Below, one piece after another: positions 18,999 to 28,946 of a stretch of 64,000 bases of DNA; the stretch's first letter is position 1; every line of letters begins with the position of its first letter. This stretch comes from Echinicola rosea (GTDB taxonomy: Bacteria > Bacteroidota > Bacteroidia > Cytophagales > Cyclobacteriaceae), in assembly GCF_005281475.1 (NCBI RefSeq), contig NZ_CP040106.1:6000001-6064000 (forward strand). Direction: 5' to 3'. The position numbers were made by a program, and so were the translations under genes. The notes below the pieces were generated by a model that saw nothing but the letters and a program-made list of their open reading frames with translations, was not told the origin of the DNA and did not search any database.

Positions 18999-20786
18999 TT
19001 AATCCAGCTTAAGCACTGCCATAAATGCCTCCTGAGGCACTTCCACATTCCCCACTTGCCTCATACGTTTCTTACCTTTCTTCTGCTTGTCAAGCAACTT
19101 ACGCTTACGTGAAATATCACCCCCATAACACTTGGCCAGTACGTTTTTGCGCATGGCTTTCACCGTTTCCCTGGCGATGATTTTCGTTCCTATGGCTGCT
19201 TGGATTGCAATCTCAAACATCTGTCGAGGCACCAATTCTTTCAGCTTCTCACAGAGCCTTTTGCCCCATTCATAGGCTTTGTCCCTATGGACCACCGCCG
19301 ACAACGCATCCACCACTTCCCCGTTGAGCATGACATCCAATCGCACCATTTTGGAAGCTTTATTGTCACGCAGATCATAATCCAACGAAGCATATCCTCT
19401 GGAAATGGTCTTTAGCTTATCAAAGAAATCAAAAACAATCTCTGCCAAAGGCATGTCAAAGATCAGCTCCACCCTATCAGCTGTCAGGTAAACTTGGTTT
19501 TTGATCTGTCCCCGTTTTTCCATACACAACTGGATCACTGGCCCGACATAATCGGACTTGGTAATGATCGATGCATGTACATAGGGTTCCTCGATATGCT
19601 TGAAAAGATTCGGATCCGGCATGTCGGATGGGGCATTGATCAATTTGAAGGTATCATCGTTCATCAATGCCTTGAATTGAACGGAAGGTACCGTCGTGAT
19701 CACCGTCATACCAAACTCACGCTCCAGGCGTTCTTGGATAATTTCCATGTGCAGCATTCCCAAAAACCCACAACGAAAGCCAAAGCCCAAGGCAGCGGAA
19801 GTCTCTGGTTCCCAAACCAAGGAGGCATCATTTAGCTGGAGCTTCTCCATGGATGCCCTCAATTCTTCAAACTCCGTGGTATCTACAGGATAAATCCCCG
19901 CAAAAACCATCGGTTTTACATTCTCAAATCCTTTGATGGCATTGGCGCATGGCCGTTTGATATGCGTGATGGTATCCCCCACTTTTACCTCTTTGGCCAC
20001 TTTGATACCAGAAATCAGGTACCCCACATTTCCTGCACTGATGGTATTCTGTGGATGCTGGACAATACCAAGGACGCCGATTTCATCGGCATCGTATTCC
20101 CTGCCTGTATTGACGAATTTAATTTTATCTCCTTTGTTAATGGTTCCGTTAAACACACGGAAAAGCACCTCCACACCCCTAAAAGGATTATACACGGAAT
20201 CAAATATCATGGCCTGTAACGGCTCGTCTGCATTCCCCTTAGGAGCTGGAATCTTCTCCACTACAGCATTCAGGATATCCTCGATTCCAGTGCCTTCTTT
20301 GCCGGAGGCTAAAATAATATCCTCCCGGTCACATCCAATAAGGTCTATCACCTCATCGGCGACCACTTCTGGCTCGGCACCCGGAAGATCGATTTTATTC
20401 AGCACAGGAATAATCTCCAAATCATGCTCCATTGCTAGGTAAAGATTGGAAATCGTCTGCGCTTCCACCCCTTGTGAAGCATCTACGATCAGCAAAGCCC
20501 CTTCACAAGCAGCTATGGATCGGGACACTTCGTAGGAGAAATCCACGTGCCCGGGCGTATCGATCAAATTCAACGTATATTCCTCTTCCTGATAGGTATA
20601 TTTCATTTGGATCGCATGAGACTTAATGGTAATTCCCCGCTCACGCTCGAGATCCATATTATCCAACAATTGATCCTGCATCTCCCTTTCAGTTACCGTA
20701 TTGGTAAATTGCAGAAGACGGTCGGCCAACGTACTCTTCCCATGATCAATATGGGCAATGATACAGAAGTTTCTTATTTTTTGCAT
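18999..20786 (-). CDS. lepA: Elongation factor 4 (LepA)
   Basis: LepA is a ribosome-associated GTPase that acts in initiation or back-translocation under stress. From the start at 20786 ([20 protein letters not shown]) it has 595 residues, matching E. coli (599). G-motifs are [17 protein letters not shown] and NKIDLP. The LepA-specific C-terminus is present: [27 protein letters not shown], then [19 protein letters not shown]. An upstream in-frame ATG at 20846 would place the start before the -7 box at 20801-20808, so I reject it; 20792 (MDMQK) is also possible. Confidence 0.95.
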   Translation of the reverse strand: MQKIRNFCIIAHIDHGKSTLADRLLQFTNTVTEREMQDQLLDNMDLERERGITIKSHAIQMKYTYQEEEYTLNLIDTPGHVDFSYEVSRSIAACEGALLIVDASQGVEAQTISNLYLAMEHDLEIIPVLNKIDLPGAEPEVVADEVIDLIGCDREDIILASGKEGTGIEDILNAVVEKIPAPKGNADEPLQAMIFDSVYNPFRGVEVLFRVFNGTINKGDKIKFVNTGREYDADEIGVLGIVQHPQNTISAGNVGYLISGIKVAKEVKVGDTITHIKRPCANAIKGFENVKPMVFAGIYPVDTTEFEELRASMEKLQLNDASLVWEPETSAALGFGFRCGFLGMLHMEIIQERLEREFGMTVITTVPSVQFKALMNDDTFKLINAPSDMPDPNLFKHIEEPYVHASIITKSDYVGPVIQLCMEKRGQIKNQVYLTADRVELIFDMPLAEIVFDFFDKLKTISRGYASLDYDLRDNKASKMVRLDVMLNGEVVDALSAVVHRDKAYEWGKRLCEKLKELVPRQMFEIAIQAAIGTKIIARETVKAMRKNVLAKCYGGDISRKRKLLDKQKKGKKRMRQVGNVEVPQEAFMAVLKLD

Positions 20787-20800
20787 ATCCATTCTGTGGG

Positions 20801-20808
20801 CAAAAATA
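20801..20808 (-). promoter_or_regulatory. -7 box of lepA
   Basis: Minus strand TATTTTTG is a perfect TAnnTTTG 9-15 bp before the chosen lepA starts. It argues against the upstream ATG at 20846. No convincing -33 element is seen. Confidence 0.45.
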
Positions 20809-21024
20809 GTAAATAGTCTTTGCAAAACCGCACATTTGCACTCCAATAGATAGAAGTAGTTCTCCCAATCATCGAATAAAGCAGATCGAATCCCTTAACA
20901 ACCTAGAGAATCAATCTCATTAGATGCCCTAATACGATATTCCTACCAAAATAGCGTAGGGCAAAAGCCGCAGAAATGCTTGCGCAACTTTTTAAAAGCC
21001 TAGGGAATTATATTACAGCATTTG

Positions 21025-21032
21025 TATCTTTG
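21025..21032 (+). promoter_or_regulatory. -7 box of the DUF4924-like gene
   Basis: TATCTTTG is a perfect TAnnTTTG located 25 nt before the ATG at 21058. It supports that start over an in-frame codon at 21022. The -33 region is weak. Confidence 0.45.
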
Positions 21033-21057
21033 CCTTTCTCAAAAAGCCTATACACTC

Positions 21058-21579
21058 ATGAAACAACTGGCAGAAAAGAAAAAAAAACAAAATATCGGCG
21101 AATATATCGTTTACATGTACCAAATGGAGGACCTGCTCCGCTCCTATCAATTCGATATGGATGAAGTCCGTCAGTACGTCGTCTCCCATTACCCTGTATC
21201 TGAAGAGGAAAAAAGTGCCACTACAGACTGGTTTGGTGAATTGGCAGAGAAAATGGAAGATGAAGGCATCAAAGACGCTGGGCATCTAGCATCCACACAA
21301 AAGGAAGTGCAAAGGTTAGCCGAGATCCATTGGGACTTGTTAAAAAGAGACAAGGAATATTTTGCCATTTACCATGAAGCAAAGCCCCACGTCATCGAGT
21401 CGATCATGTCTGCGGAAGGACAGGACATCGGTCATGAAATCCAAATCTGCATAAATGGGGTTTATGGACTTCTGCTATGCCGGCTAACAGGCAAAAAGCT
21501 CAGCTCCGAGCAAGAAAATGCAGCAAAAGCTTTTGGCAAGGTATTGAGCTATCTTAACCTTGCCTACATGGACAGCTGA
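21058..21579 (+). CDS. Conserved Bacteroidota protein, DUF4924-like
   Basis: A 173-residue soluble, mostly helical protein starting MKQLAEKKKKQNIGEYIVYMYQMEDLLRS. The segment NIGEYIVYMYQMEDLLR and the C-terminal EIQICINGVYGLLLCRLTGK resemble the family annotated as DUF4924 in this phylum; that name is from memory, and no function is known. There is no signal peptide or membrane segment. It is convergent with the helicase gene (5-bp gap) and divergent from lepA. Confidence 0.7.
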   Translation: MKQLAEKKKKQNIGEYIVYMYQMEDLLRSYQFDMDEVRQYVVSHYPVSEEEKSATTDWFGELAEKMEDEGIKDAGHLASTQKEVQRLAEIHWDLLKRDKEYFAIYHEAKPHVIESIMSAEGQDIGHEIQICINGVYGLLLCRLTGKKLSSEQENAAKAFGKVLSYLNLAYMDS

Positions 21580-21584
21580 ACCAT

Positions 21585-23525
21585 TCAATCCCCCAACTCC
21601 ATGTACTCATAAACACTCTTATAAAGCCCGTTCTCAGATACAAAGTCCAAAAACTGTTGGTAAAAAGGATGACTGCTTAATGTACCACTATCCCCAATCA
21701 CCATCAATTTCCGCTTGGCCCTGGTAAGGGCGACATTCATCCTTCTGGTATCTGCCAAAAAGCCGATTTCCCCCTCTTCATTTGACCGTACCAAGCTGAT
21801 CAAGACCACGTCCCGCTCTTGGCCTTGGAAACCATCTATGGTACCAATGGTCACCGCATCGGAGAGCTGCCTCAGCCCTTCATACCCTGCCCCCTCTTCC
21901 ATCAATTCCCTCAACTTTTTCACTTGGGCTTTGTAGGGTGAAATGATCCCAATGTTGAACCGCTGTTCCTGAAAACTCCCCACACCAATTCGCTCGACCA
22001 GTTTCTCCAGCAGCCCCAAACCAAAACTGCCCTCTTCGGTATTCAGCTTACTTAATGAATCCTTTTCCAGGTGTTCTCCAAAACCACTGCCGGCCGTATC
22101 GATGAACTCCATCACCGGTTCTTCTTTGTTCAAGCAATGGGCATCAGTCAATGCTGCCGCTTCCAGGTGCCCATGATAGAAATATTCACTTGAAAACCGC
22201 ATGATCAGCTCAGGCATACGGTATTGCACCTTAAGCATCCAACTGGCAGCCGGCTGACATTCGATGACTTTTTCAAACAATGTTTTGCCTAACCCTTCCT
22301 GACTTGCCTCATACGATTTTATGGTCGGTGGGAGTTGGCAATGATCTCCGGCCATCACTATTTTTTTTGCCTTCATGACCGGTATCCAAGTGGCTGGCTC
22401 TAGGCCTTGCGCAGCTTCATCGATAAACACCACCGGAAATTCCATTCCTTTCAGAGCAGTATGATTGGCCCCTACAAGCGTGGTAGCGATCACTTGGTTT
22501 TGCTGAAAAACATCATAAAAGATATAATCTTCCAAATGCCTAGCGGCCTCTTTAACCTTTGATGCTTCAGCAAACAATCGCTTTCGTTGCTGACGTTCCT
22601 CCACTCCAAAATTCCGCTTGTACTTCCTTCCCAAGGCACGGTACTCCTCAGCATCCTTCCGCAATTTCTTTAAATCCTTAAAACCACTGTGCTTTGCTAC
22701 CTTAGCATCCAGCGTCTGCTCGAGTATTTGATCATCCACTCTTGCCGGATGCCCTATTCGCAAGGTCGAAATACCCTTTGCCAAGAGCTTTTCCACCAAC
22801 AGATCTACTGCGGCATTACTGGGCGCACAGACCATCACCTGACGATGCTGCTGGAGCGTTTCTTGGATCGCCTGCACCATCGTAGTCGTCTTGCCAGTGC
22901 CTGGAGGACCGTGTACCAAGGCTACGTCTTGCGCTGCCAGCACGTTTTTTACCGCTTCCTCCTGACTGTGATTCAGATGAGAGGCCTCCAAAGCCAAGGG
23001 TAATCCAGCAGAAAATGAAGCCGCATCCTGTCCCAACAGGACATCCCTTAGCTGTCCAAGCCTTCCGCCTCCTGCCTTGATCACCTGCTGCATCGCATAG
23101 TCCATTTCGCGATAACTTGCCTCATCGAAATGCAAGTCAACCCCCAATTTACCATCATGCAGCCAGTCCGGCCATTCATTCCCCATCAAGGTAATGACCA
23201 TGGTGTTTTTCTTTACCAAATTGACCACGCCATTTGTCCGTGAGGGCACCCCCTCCGAAAAATTAGAAAACAAGGAGACCGTCTTTCCGGACTGAAAACC
23301 ATGCGAAAGCCGGCTATCTGCTCTTTCTACCTCTACGATCAACCGATCTCCCAGTCCTACTTTGGTCTTCATCACCTGTACGGGATACCAGCAAATCCCT
23401 TCTTTCTGCTTATCGGCGATAGAAGCACTGAGCGTCTTGAGCCGGTACTGCTCCAAGTCTTCTTTCCACTCTTTCCTTAAAAGTTGTAAAGTTATTTTTA
23501 ATTCTTCCTGTATTTTCGACATCAA
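21585..23525 (-). CDS. Superfamily 1 DNA/RNA helicase (IGHMBP2/Upf1-like)
   Basis: A 646-residue helicase of the Upf1-like SF1B group. An N-terminal oligonucleotide-binding-like domain (about 1-170) precedes motif I VHGPPGTGKTTTMVQAI, motif II VVFIDEAAQGLEPATW, motif III AGDHCQLPPT, motif IV region YRMPELIMRFSSEYFY, motif V AVTIGTIDGFQGQERDVVLISLVRSN, and motif VI FLADTRRMNVALTRAKRKL. These suffice for ATP-driven 5'-3' unwinding of DNA or RNA; the substrate in the cell is not known. A -7 box lies 18 bp upstream. The divergent acpH-like gene is 70 bp away. Confidence 0.9.
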   Translation of the reverse strand: MMSKIQEELKITLQLLRKEWKEDLEQYRLKTLSASIADKQKEGICWYPVQVMKTKVGLGDRLIVEVERADSRLSHGFQSGKTVSLFSNFSEGVPSRTNGVVNLVKKNTMVITLMGNEWPDWLHDGKLGVDLHFDEASYREMDYAMQQVIKAGGGRLGQLRDVLLGQDAASFSAGLPLALEASHLNHSQEEAVKNVLAAQDVALVHGPPGTGKTTTMVQAIQETLQQHRQVMVCAPSNAAVDLLVEKLLAKGISTLRIGHPARVDDQILEQTLDAKVAKHSGFKDLKKLRKDAEEYRALGRKYKRNFGVEERQQRKRLFAEASKVKEAARHLEDYIFYDVFQQNQVIATTLVGANHTALKGMEFPVVFIDEAAQGLEPATWIPVMKAKKIVMAGDHCQLPPTIKSYEASQEGLGKTLFEKVIECQPAASWMLKVQYRMPELIMRFSSEYFYHGHLEAAALTDAHCLNKEEPVMEFIDTAGSGFGEHLEKDSLSKLNTEEGSFGLGLLEKLVERIGVGSFQEQRFNIGIISPYKAQVKKLRELMEEGAGYEGLRQLSDAVTIGTIDGFQGQERDVVLISLVRSNEEGEIGFLADTRRMNVALTRAKRKLMVIGDSGTLSSHPFYQQFLDFVSENGLYKSVYEYMELGD

Positions 23526-23542
23526 TGGTTATTTTTAGTATT

Positions 23543-23550
23543 CAAAACTA
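23543..23550 (-). promoter_or_regulatory. -7 box of the SF1 helicase gene
   Basis: Minus strand TAGTTTTG is a perfect TAnnTTTG, 18 bp before the helicase start. No -33 TTTG sits at a usual distance. Confidence 0.4.
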
Positions 23551-23594
23551 ATGTATTTAAACCGAGTTTTCAGGCTTCAAAACGTTTTTCAATA

Positions 23595-24200
23595 TTGAAC
23601 TTTTTAGCACACGCATATCTGTCATTTGACCACCCTAAGGTTTTGCTCGGAAACTTTATCGGAGATTTTGTACGTGGCAATCTGAAGGAACAGTTTGATC
23701 CGGGGATCGCTCTGGGCATCCATCTTCATCGTGAAATAGACCACTTTACCGATACCCATCCAGTGGTCAAAGAAGCCCAGAAAATGTTAAAACCCACCTA
23801 CAAACGCTATTCCCTGGTGATTACAGATGTTTATTTTGATTATTTTTTGAGCAAATACTGGAATGAATACGATGATAGAAGCATTCAGGAATTTTCGCAG
23901 CAAGTATATGCCATCATAGATAAAAACAAGGAAAAACTTCCCAAGAGCTTTCTCCAGCTCTTTCACCATATGAAAAAGGGAGACTGGCTCGTGGCATACG
24001 GAACCATGGACGGTATGAAATCCACCTTGACAGGCATCTCCAAACTTACTACTTTTGACTCCAAAATGGGATCTGCCCACCTGTTTCTCCAACAACATGA
24101 GAAAGCACTGAAGGGGTATTTTGATCGCTTCTTCCCTGATTTGATCACGTTCTCCAAGTACAAGCTGGAGGAACTAAGAAAAGAATATGATTCACTGTAA
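23595..24200 (+). CDS. Acyl carrier protein phosphodiesterase (AcpH) family protein
   Basis: The AcpH family (DUF479) removes the 4'-phosphopantetheine arm from acyl carrier protein; E. coli AcpH has 193 residues, this one 201. The N-terminus MNFLAHAYLSFDHPKVLLGNFIGDFVRG and GIHLHREIDHFTDTHP carry the conserved His and Asp residues (His6, Asp24, His43, His45, Asp48, His49) of the HD-like metal site. The start codon is TTG; the conserved MNFLAH start leaves little doubt. It overlaps the next gene by 14 bp. Enzymatic activity is inferred from the family. Confidence 0.85.
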   Translation: MNFLAHAYLSFDHPKVLLGNFIGDFVRGNLKEQFDPGIALGIHLHREIDHFTDTHPVVKEAQKMLKPTYKRYSLVITDVYFDYFLSKYWNEYDDRSIQEFSQQVYAIIDKNKEKLPKSFLQLFHHMKKGDWLVAYGTMDGMKSTLTGISKLTTFDSKMGSAHLFLQQHEKALKGYFDRFFPDLITFSKYKLEELRKEYDSL

Positions 24201-24636
24201 ACCAAAACGATCCACCTATATATCATTAGGAATAGTGGTATTGATCCTCTTTGCAGGCCTGAGCTATATACTGCATGATTTCAGCACTGTCAGAACGTAT
24301 GGGTTGATCTTTTACCTTGCCAGCGCCAGCATCCTTACGGTAGTACTTCTTATGCTATTGGTAAAAATGATGGCCGGTTACCGCTTTCTTTCTGTAGGCA
24401 AAGGCAAAATCACTGTAAGGCTGCCCCTTAGGGGAATGAAAAAACACTACACCTTGGCTGATATCTTAGCTTGGCAGGAAGAAATTGTCCATGCCAATAA
24501 AAAGGAATTCAGACAATTGACCATTGTTTTTGATGACAAAAACTCCATCAGCCTCAGCAACCACGAACATGTCAACTACATCGAGCTGTACCAATACCTG
24601 ATCAAAAAAGTCCCGAAAAAAAAGGTTAAGGCCTGA
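24187..24636 (+). CDS. Small membrane protein with a C-terminal PH-like domain, unknown function
   Basis: The 149-residue protein has two hydrophobic helices (about 11-29, YISLGIVVLILFAGLSYIL, and about 38-60, LIFYLASASILTVVLLMLLVKMM). A soluble part then alternates short strands (GKGKITVRLPLRGM, RQLTIVFDDKNSISLSN). This resembles small Bacteroidota proteins with a bacterial PH-like fold, but I do not recognise the family. It overlaps acpH by 14 bp, so the two are translationally coupled. It ends in a lysine-rich tail. Confidence 0.7.
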   Translation: MIHCKPKRSTYISLGIVVLILFAGLSYILHDFSTVRTYGLIFYLASASILTVVLLMLLVKMMAGYRFLSVGKGKITVRLPLRGMKKHYTLADILAWQEEIVHANKKEFRQLTIVFDDKNSISLSNHEHVNYIELYQYLIKKVPKKKVKA

Positions 24637-24645
24637 GAAAGCACC

Positions 24646-24751
24646 AAGTACGAGCTAAAAAGTACGAAGATGAAAGAGTGGCAAAATAAAGGATTGAATA
24701 TCGAAAAAAATGATCGGGACAATGGCAGGATATTCCATTTCATTGTCCCGA
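24646..24751. repeat. Repeat remnant with AAGTACGA units and an 11-bp inverted repeat
   Basis: AAGTACGA (24646-24653) and AAGTACGAAGA (24660-24670) match the units that bound the cassette at 18.4-19.0 kb. They are followed by a perfect 11-bp inverted repeat, TCGGGACAATG (24714-24724) and CATTGTCCCGA (24741-24751). There is no T-run after the hairpin, so it is not a standard terminator for either convergent gene. Confidence 0.5.
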
Positions 24752-24805
24752 CCCGTGTCATTGTCTCAAGTCTCCTATCTCACTTATTGACACTTACCTC
24801 TCTTT

Positions 24806-25858
24806 TCAATGCTTCCAGTCGTATTGGTCAAGGTTTTCCAGACAGGCATTTAGGAGCTTTATACTAGCGGCAATATCCTTTTTATTGGCCATTTCGATGA
24901 CTTGGTGCATGTGCCGTGTAGGAATGGATATAGCTCCAGCGATAGCGCCTTGCTTGCCCATTCGCTGTACCCCTGCGGTATCCGTACCTCCGGCAGTAAG
25001 GATTTCCGGCTGCCACTTGATTTGGTTGCTGTCAGCGGTCTTTTTCATAAAATCTACCATTCGATAATCACAGATGGTCATGGCATCCATTACTTTGATG
25101 GCAGTCCCCTTTCCGAGTTCTGTCACCTTCTCATGTGGAGAAGCTCCCGGTACATCAAATGCGATAGTCGTATCAAGGGCTATCCCAAAATCCGGATTGA
25201 CACCATGGGCGGCCACATTGGCACCTCGAAGCCCTACTTCTTCTTGGACGGTAAAAGTGGCATAAACATCATAAGGAGGGTTTTTTATGGTTTTCAACGC
25301 CTCTATCAAAATAAAAACAGCTACCCGGTTATCGATGGACTTACAGTTTACACAGTCCCCCATTTCGATCAGCTCACGGTCTCTTGTCACCGAATTCCCC
25401 ACTTGGACATACTTCTCCACCTCATCCTTTGGCATCCCCAAATCAATAAAATAATCAGTAGTCTTGGGAAGTTTGTTTCGCTCCTCCGGCGTCATCACAT
25501 GGATCGGCTTGCTGCCCATTACCCCGACCAAATCTTTCTTACCATGCACAATTACCCTTTGGGCAGTCAGCGTCTTCGGGTCAAACCCACCCAAGGTGTG
25601 AAACCTCAAAAAACCATTGTCATCGATGTGCGTAACCATAAATCCAATCTCATCCATATGTGCCGCTACCATCACGCGCTTCCCATCAGGATTTTTACTT
25701 CCTTTTTTGATCGCAATGACATTGCCTATATTATCTACTTTCACCTCATCTACCAGAGGCGTCACTTCCTTAATGACCAAGTCTCTGATCCTTTTTTCAA
25801 AACCAGGCGCACCGGCCACCTCACAAACTTGCTTTAACAGTCCAGTATTGATACTCAT
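24806..25858 (-). CDS. M42-family aminopeptidase (glutamyl aminopeptidase type)
   Basis: M42 enzymes are dodecameric, two-metal aminopeptidases that finish peptide degradation in the cytosol. In 350 residues the metal ligands are visible: His in VAAHMDEIGFMV (about 67), Asp in IDNRVAVFILIEAL, the Glu-Glu pair in TVQEEVGLRGA, Asp in ALDTTIAFD, and the C-terminal His in PTRHMHQVIEM. It has no signal peptide. Substrate preference (acidic or other N-terminal residues) cannot be read from sequence. It lies downstream of the purF-like gene, separated by a terminator. Confidence 0.92.
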   Translation of the reverse strand: MSINTGLLKQVCEVAGAPGFEKRIRDLVIKEVTPLVDEVKVDNIGNVIAIKKGSKNPDGKRVMVAAHMDEIGFMVTHIDDNGFLRFHTLGGFDPKTLTAQRVIVHGKKDLVGVMGSKPIHVMTPEERNKLPKTTDYFIDLGMPKDEVEKYVQVGNSVTRDRELIEMGDCVNCKSIDNRVAVFILIEALKTIKNPPYDVYATFTVQEEVGLRGANVAAHGVNPDFGIALDTTIAFDVPGASPHEKVTELGKGTAIKVMDAMTICDYRMVDFMKKTADSNQIKWQPEILTAGGTDTAGVQRMGKQGAIAGAISIPTRHMHQVIEMANKKDIAASIKLLNACLENLDQYDWKH

Positions 25859-25908
25859 ATTTTTATGGTTTGATTATTTAGCTTTTAATTTGGCAGGCCT
25901 GAAAATAC

Positions 25909-25937
25909 AAAAAGGCCATCATAACGACGGCCTTTTT
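25909..25937 (-). terminator. Terminator of the purF-like gene
   Basis: AAAAAGGCC and GGCCTTTTT form a 9-bp stem with an 11-nt loop. On the minus strand it ends in five T. It lies 20 bp past the stop codon of the purF-like gene. Confidence 0.75.
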
Positions 25938-25956
25938 CTTATAATTTAAATTTTAT

Positions 25957-27840
25957 CTAGTAGGCCCTTACGACCTTTCCTTCCATAAAGTTCACAAAGG
26001 ATTTGTTTACCACTTTCATTCCCCCTTCCGTGGGAAAATCGCCGGTGAAGTACCAATCTCCCAAATGCTCCGGACAGGACTTATTGAGGTTTTCCACTGT
26101 TTGGTAGATCACCTTGACCTCCGCATTGATCTGGTCCATGGTGATGATTTCGGCAATTTTATCAGATATCTGCTGCGGGGTAAATTTACCGTACACTTCC
26201 TTGACGAAGTTTTCTTCAGCATTGGGATTTGCCATACACTTGTCATACACCTCATCCAAAATATACTGCTGACCGGTTTCTTCCAATAGCTTTAACGCTG
26301 CCCTGAAGGCGATGAACTCCCGCATCTTGGACATATCGATCCCATAGCAATCAGGATAGCGAATTTGTGGTGCCGATGATACGACGATAATACGCTTCGG
26401 CTTCAGCTTATCCAAAGTCGTCAGAATACTCTTCTCCAACGTCGTACCTCTCACTATACTATCATCCAGCACAACAATGGTATCCACACCGGAGCGGATG
26501 ACCTCGTAGGTAGTATCATAGACATTCGCCACCATGACGTCGCGATCATTGTCGTTGGTAATGAAGGTCCGAAGCTTAACATCCTTGTTCACCAGTTTCT
26601 CTACTCGCGGCCTAAAACTCAGCAAGTCTTCGATATTTTCCAAATGGGGCTTCCCTTCCAACAGGATCTCACGTCTCTTGGCGCTCAAGTAGTCCTCAAG
26701 ACCTTCTATAAGTCCTAAGAACGCAGTCTCTGCAGTATTCGGAATGTATGAAAATACGGTGTTTTTTAGATCAAAGTCGATCGCTTTGAGAATTTGGGGG
26801 ATCAGGGCTTTTCCGAGTTGTTTTCTCTCCCTGTAAATATCCGGATCGGTACCCCTTGAAAAATATATTCTTTCGAATGAACACGACTTTTTCTCCAGGG
26901 CAGAAAGGATTTCATGCTCTCCATATGAACCGTCCTTATTGACGATCAGTGCATGACCTGGCTTGATTTCATGAATAGCATTGTAATCGATATTAAAAGC
27001 AGACTTAATGGCCGGCTTTTCTGAGGCAATGACGACGATTTCATCATCGGCATAGTAGTAGGCAGGCCTGATCCCCGATGGATCCCTTACCACAAAACTA
27101 GCTCCATTCCCGATGATTCCCGCCATAGCATAACCACCGTCAAAATCCCTGCAGGACCTTCTCAGTATCCTGGCCACATCAAGCTCCCGTTCGATCACCT
27201 CAGTGATCTCATTATTGGAATATTCTCCTTTGTATTTATTGAAAATCCGTTGATTTTCCTCATCTACAAAGTGCCCGATCTTTTCCATCACCGTCACGGT
27301 ATCTGTCTTCTCCTTTGGGTGCTGTCCCAACTCCACCAACTTTCCAAACAGCTCCTCCACGTTGGTCATGTTGAAATTCCCTGCCATCACCAAATTCCTG
27401 CTCCTCCAGTTGTTTTGCCTCAAGAAAGGATGGCATGTCTCTATGCTATTTTCCCCATGGGTACCATACCGTAAATGCCCTAACCAAACTTCACCGGAAA
27501 AGGCGACATTGTCCTTGATCCAGTCGGCATTTTTAAGTCCTTCTTCACCACCAAGTTTCTTTGCTTTTCGAAACTTCTTGGACACTTTTCCGAAGATGGA
27601 GTTGACTGCTTGCGGATCCACTGACCTGTACCGGCTGATGTACCGTGTACCGGGCTTGCTGTTTATCTTAATGTTTGCAATTCCTGCACCATCTTGGCCC
27701 CTGTTTATTTGTTTCTGCATTAGCACATAAAGCCGGTTTGCAGCATACATTGGCGTACCATATTTATCAATATAGTATTGAAGGGGCTTGCGGAGCCTGA
27801 CCATGGCTATGCCGCATTCGTGTTTGATTTGATCACTCAT
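25957..27840 (-). CDS. Amidophosphoribosyltransferase-like protein, long Bacteroidota form
   Basis: Class II glutamine amidotransferase fused to a phosphoribosyltransferase, as in PurF, which makes 5-phosphoribosylamine from PRPP and glutamine. Cys9 in HECGIAMV would become the N-terminal nucleophile after removal of eight residues; NRGQDGAGI and GHLRYGTHG complete the glutaminase site. The PRPP loop is VVLDDSIVRGTTLEKSI, with PDCYGIDMSKMREF after it. At 627 residues it exceeds usual PurF (about 470-510), with insertions in the N-domain and a C-terminal extension of about 100 residues. It may be the pathway enzyme or a paralog with another amide acceptor; other pur genes are not adjacent. Confidence 0.8.
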   Translation of the reverse strand: MSDQIKHECGIAMVRLRKPLQYYIDKYGTPMYAANRLYVLMQKQINRGQDGAGIANIKINSKPGTRYISRYRSVDPQAVNSIFGKVSKKFRKAKKLGGEEGLKNADWIKDNVAFSGEVWLGHLRYGTHGENSIETCHPFLRQNNWRSRNLVMAGNFNMTNVEELFGKLVELGQHPKEKTDTVTVMEKIGHFVDEENQRIFNKYKGEYSNNEITEVIERELDVARILRRSCRDFDGGYAMAGIIGNGASFVVRDPSGIRPAYYYADDEIVVIASEKPAIKSAFNIDYNAIHEIKPGHALIVNKDGSYGEHEILSALEKKSCSFERIYFSRGTDPDIYRERKQLGKALIPQILKAIDFDLKNTVFSYIPNTAETAFLGLIEGLEDYLSAKRREILLEGKPHLENIEDLLSFRPRVEKLVNKDVKLRTFITNDNDRDVMVANVYDTTYEVIRSGVDTIVVLDDSIVRGTTLEKSILTTLDKLKPKRIIVVSSAPQIRYPDCYGIDMSKMREFIAFRAALKLLEETGQQYILDEVYDKCMANPNAEENFVKEVYGKFTPQQISDKIAEIITMDQINAEVKVIYQTVENLNKSCPEHLGDWYFTGDFPTEGGMKVVNKSFVNFMEGKVVRAY

Positions 27841-27869
27841 CGGGTATTTGCAAGTAGTATTTTAAGCAA

Positions 27870-27877
27870 CAAAGTTA
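27870..27877 (-). promoter_or_regulatory. -7 box of the purF-like gene
   Basis: Minus strand TAACTTTG is a perfect TAnnTTTG, 30 bp before the ATG. A -33 element is not evident. The rest of the AT-rich gap to murI (27878-28102) shows nothing else. Confidence 0.45.
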
Positions 27878-28102
27878 AACCTTTTTTATCACTTTCTCCC
27901 AAATGTCTCGGGGCTTTAACAACCCTTTTTTAAAAAGAAAAATTCATTTTTTCAAAATTTGTCCTTAAAAACAGTTTGCTACAAAAAATAATATTCTACA
28001 CAAAAACACATCATCTAGCAATAAGCCTACAATCAAAAGACTAACCTAAAAATAATTATCCCTTAACGTACTTTTCTAAAATAGTAATTTAGACCAGCGT
28101 TA

Positions 28103-28909
28103 TTACTCCCAAAGTGGATACTTCTCCAAGTTTACTTCTCGACCAAAAAACAATTTCGTCGTATTTTCGAATGAAGCGGTGTAGTCAGAGACCAGGAAAC
28201 GATCCTTGCCTTTTGCCCCTGTGTTCAGTAAGCCTTCCGTCTCCAGATATTGTCTCGTAGCTTGGGCAATCATCTCCGAACTGTCAATCACTTTTACCTT
28301 TCCTTCGTAAAATTCATCTATCTGGGGCTTGATCAATGGATAATGGGTACACCCTAAAATCAAGGCATCGATAGCCGTCAGCTCTTCGTCATCCAAATAG
28401 GACTTGATGATTTCCCGGCTGATGCTGTTACTGTGAAATCCCTCTTCTATCATTGGTGCCAAAAGGGGCGTGGCCAAGGCAGTAAAAGAAACCCCTTTGT
28501 CCAAACCTTCTATTTTCTGGCGATAGACCCCGGAATTGACTGTCTGTTTAGTCCCGATCAGCCCAACCCGTTTATTGGAAAGCTCACGACCAACATAATC
28601 CACCACCGGCTCGATGACATCAAAGACTGCCGCACGCGAAGCCACGTATGCCTTGACCAATTCAAAGGCTGCCGTAGAAGCTGAATTACAGGCTATCAAT
28701 ACCATTTTACAATTGGCCTTTAGCAATACATCGGCAATCTTTACCGCATATGCCTGAATAGCTGCAGTGCTTTTATCACCATAGGGCAAATGGGCCGTAT
28801 CACCAAAATAAACCAATTGCTCATCTGGCAGGAGCTTCTTTACAGCCCTAGCGACGGTCAAACCGCCAATTCCACTATCAAAAATCCCAATGGGAGAACT
28901 TGCCTGCAT
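28103..28909 (-). CDS. murI: Glutamate racemase
   Basis: MurI makes D-glutamate for peptidoglycan by a two-cysteine, cofactor-free racemisation. The 268 residues show the N-terminal GIFDSGIGGLTVARAV, the first catalytic Cys in LIACNSASTAAF (about 75) and the second in LILGCTHYPLIKPQI (about 186). YFGDTAHLPYG is another family motif. It has its own -7 box 37 bp upstream and stands alone. Confidence 0.95.
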   Translation of the reverse strand: MQASSPIGIFDSGIGGLTVARAVKKLLPDEQLVYFGDTAHLPYGDKSTAAIQAYAVKIADVLLKANCKMVLIACNSASTAAFELVKAYVASRAAVFDVIEPVVDYVGRELSNKRVGLIGTKQTVNSGVYRQKIEGLDKGVSFTALATPLLAPMIEEGFHSNSISREIIKSYLDDEELTAIDALILGCTHYPLIKPQIDEFYEGKVKVIDSSEMIAQATRQYLETEGLLNTGAKGKDRFLVSDYTASFENTTKLFFGREVNLEKYPLWE

Positions 28910-28946
28910 AAAATCAAAATGCTAATAAACAAATGCTAATTTTCTA

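Noticed and set aside
24714..24751. Terminator for the convergent genes at 24.2 and 24.8 kb
   Set aside because: The 11-bp inverted repeat is perfect but is not followed by a T-run on either strand.
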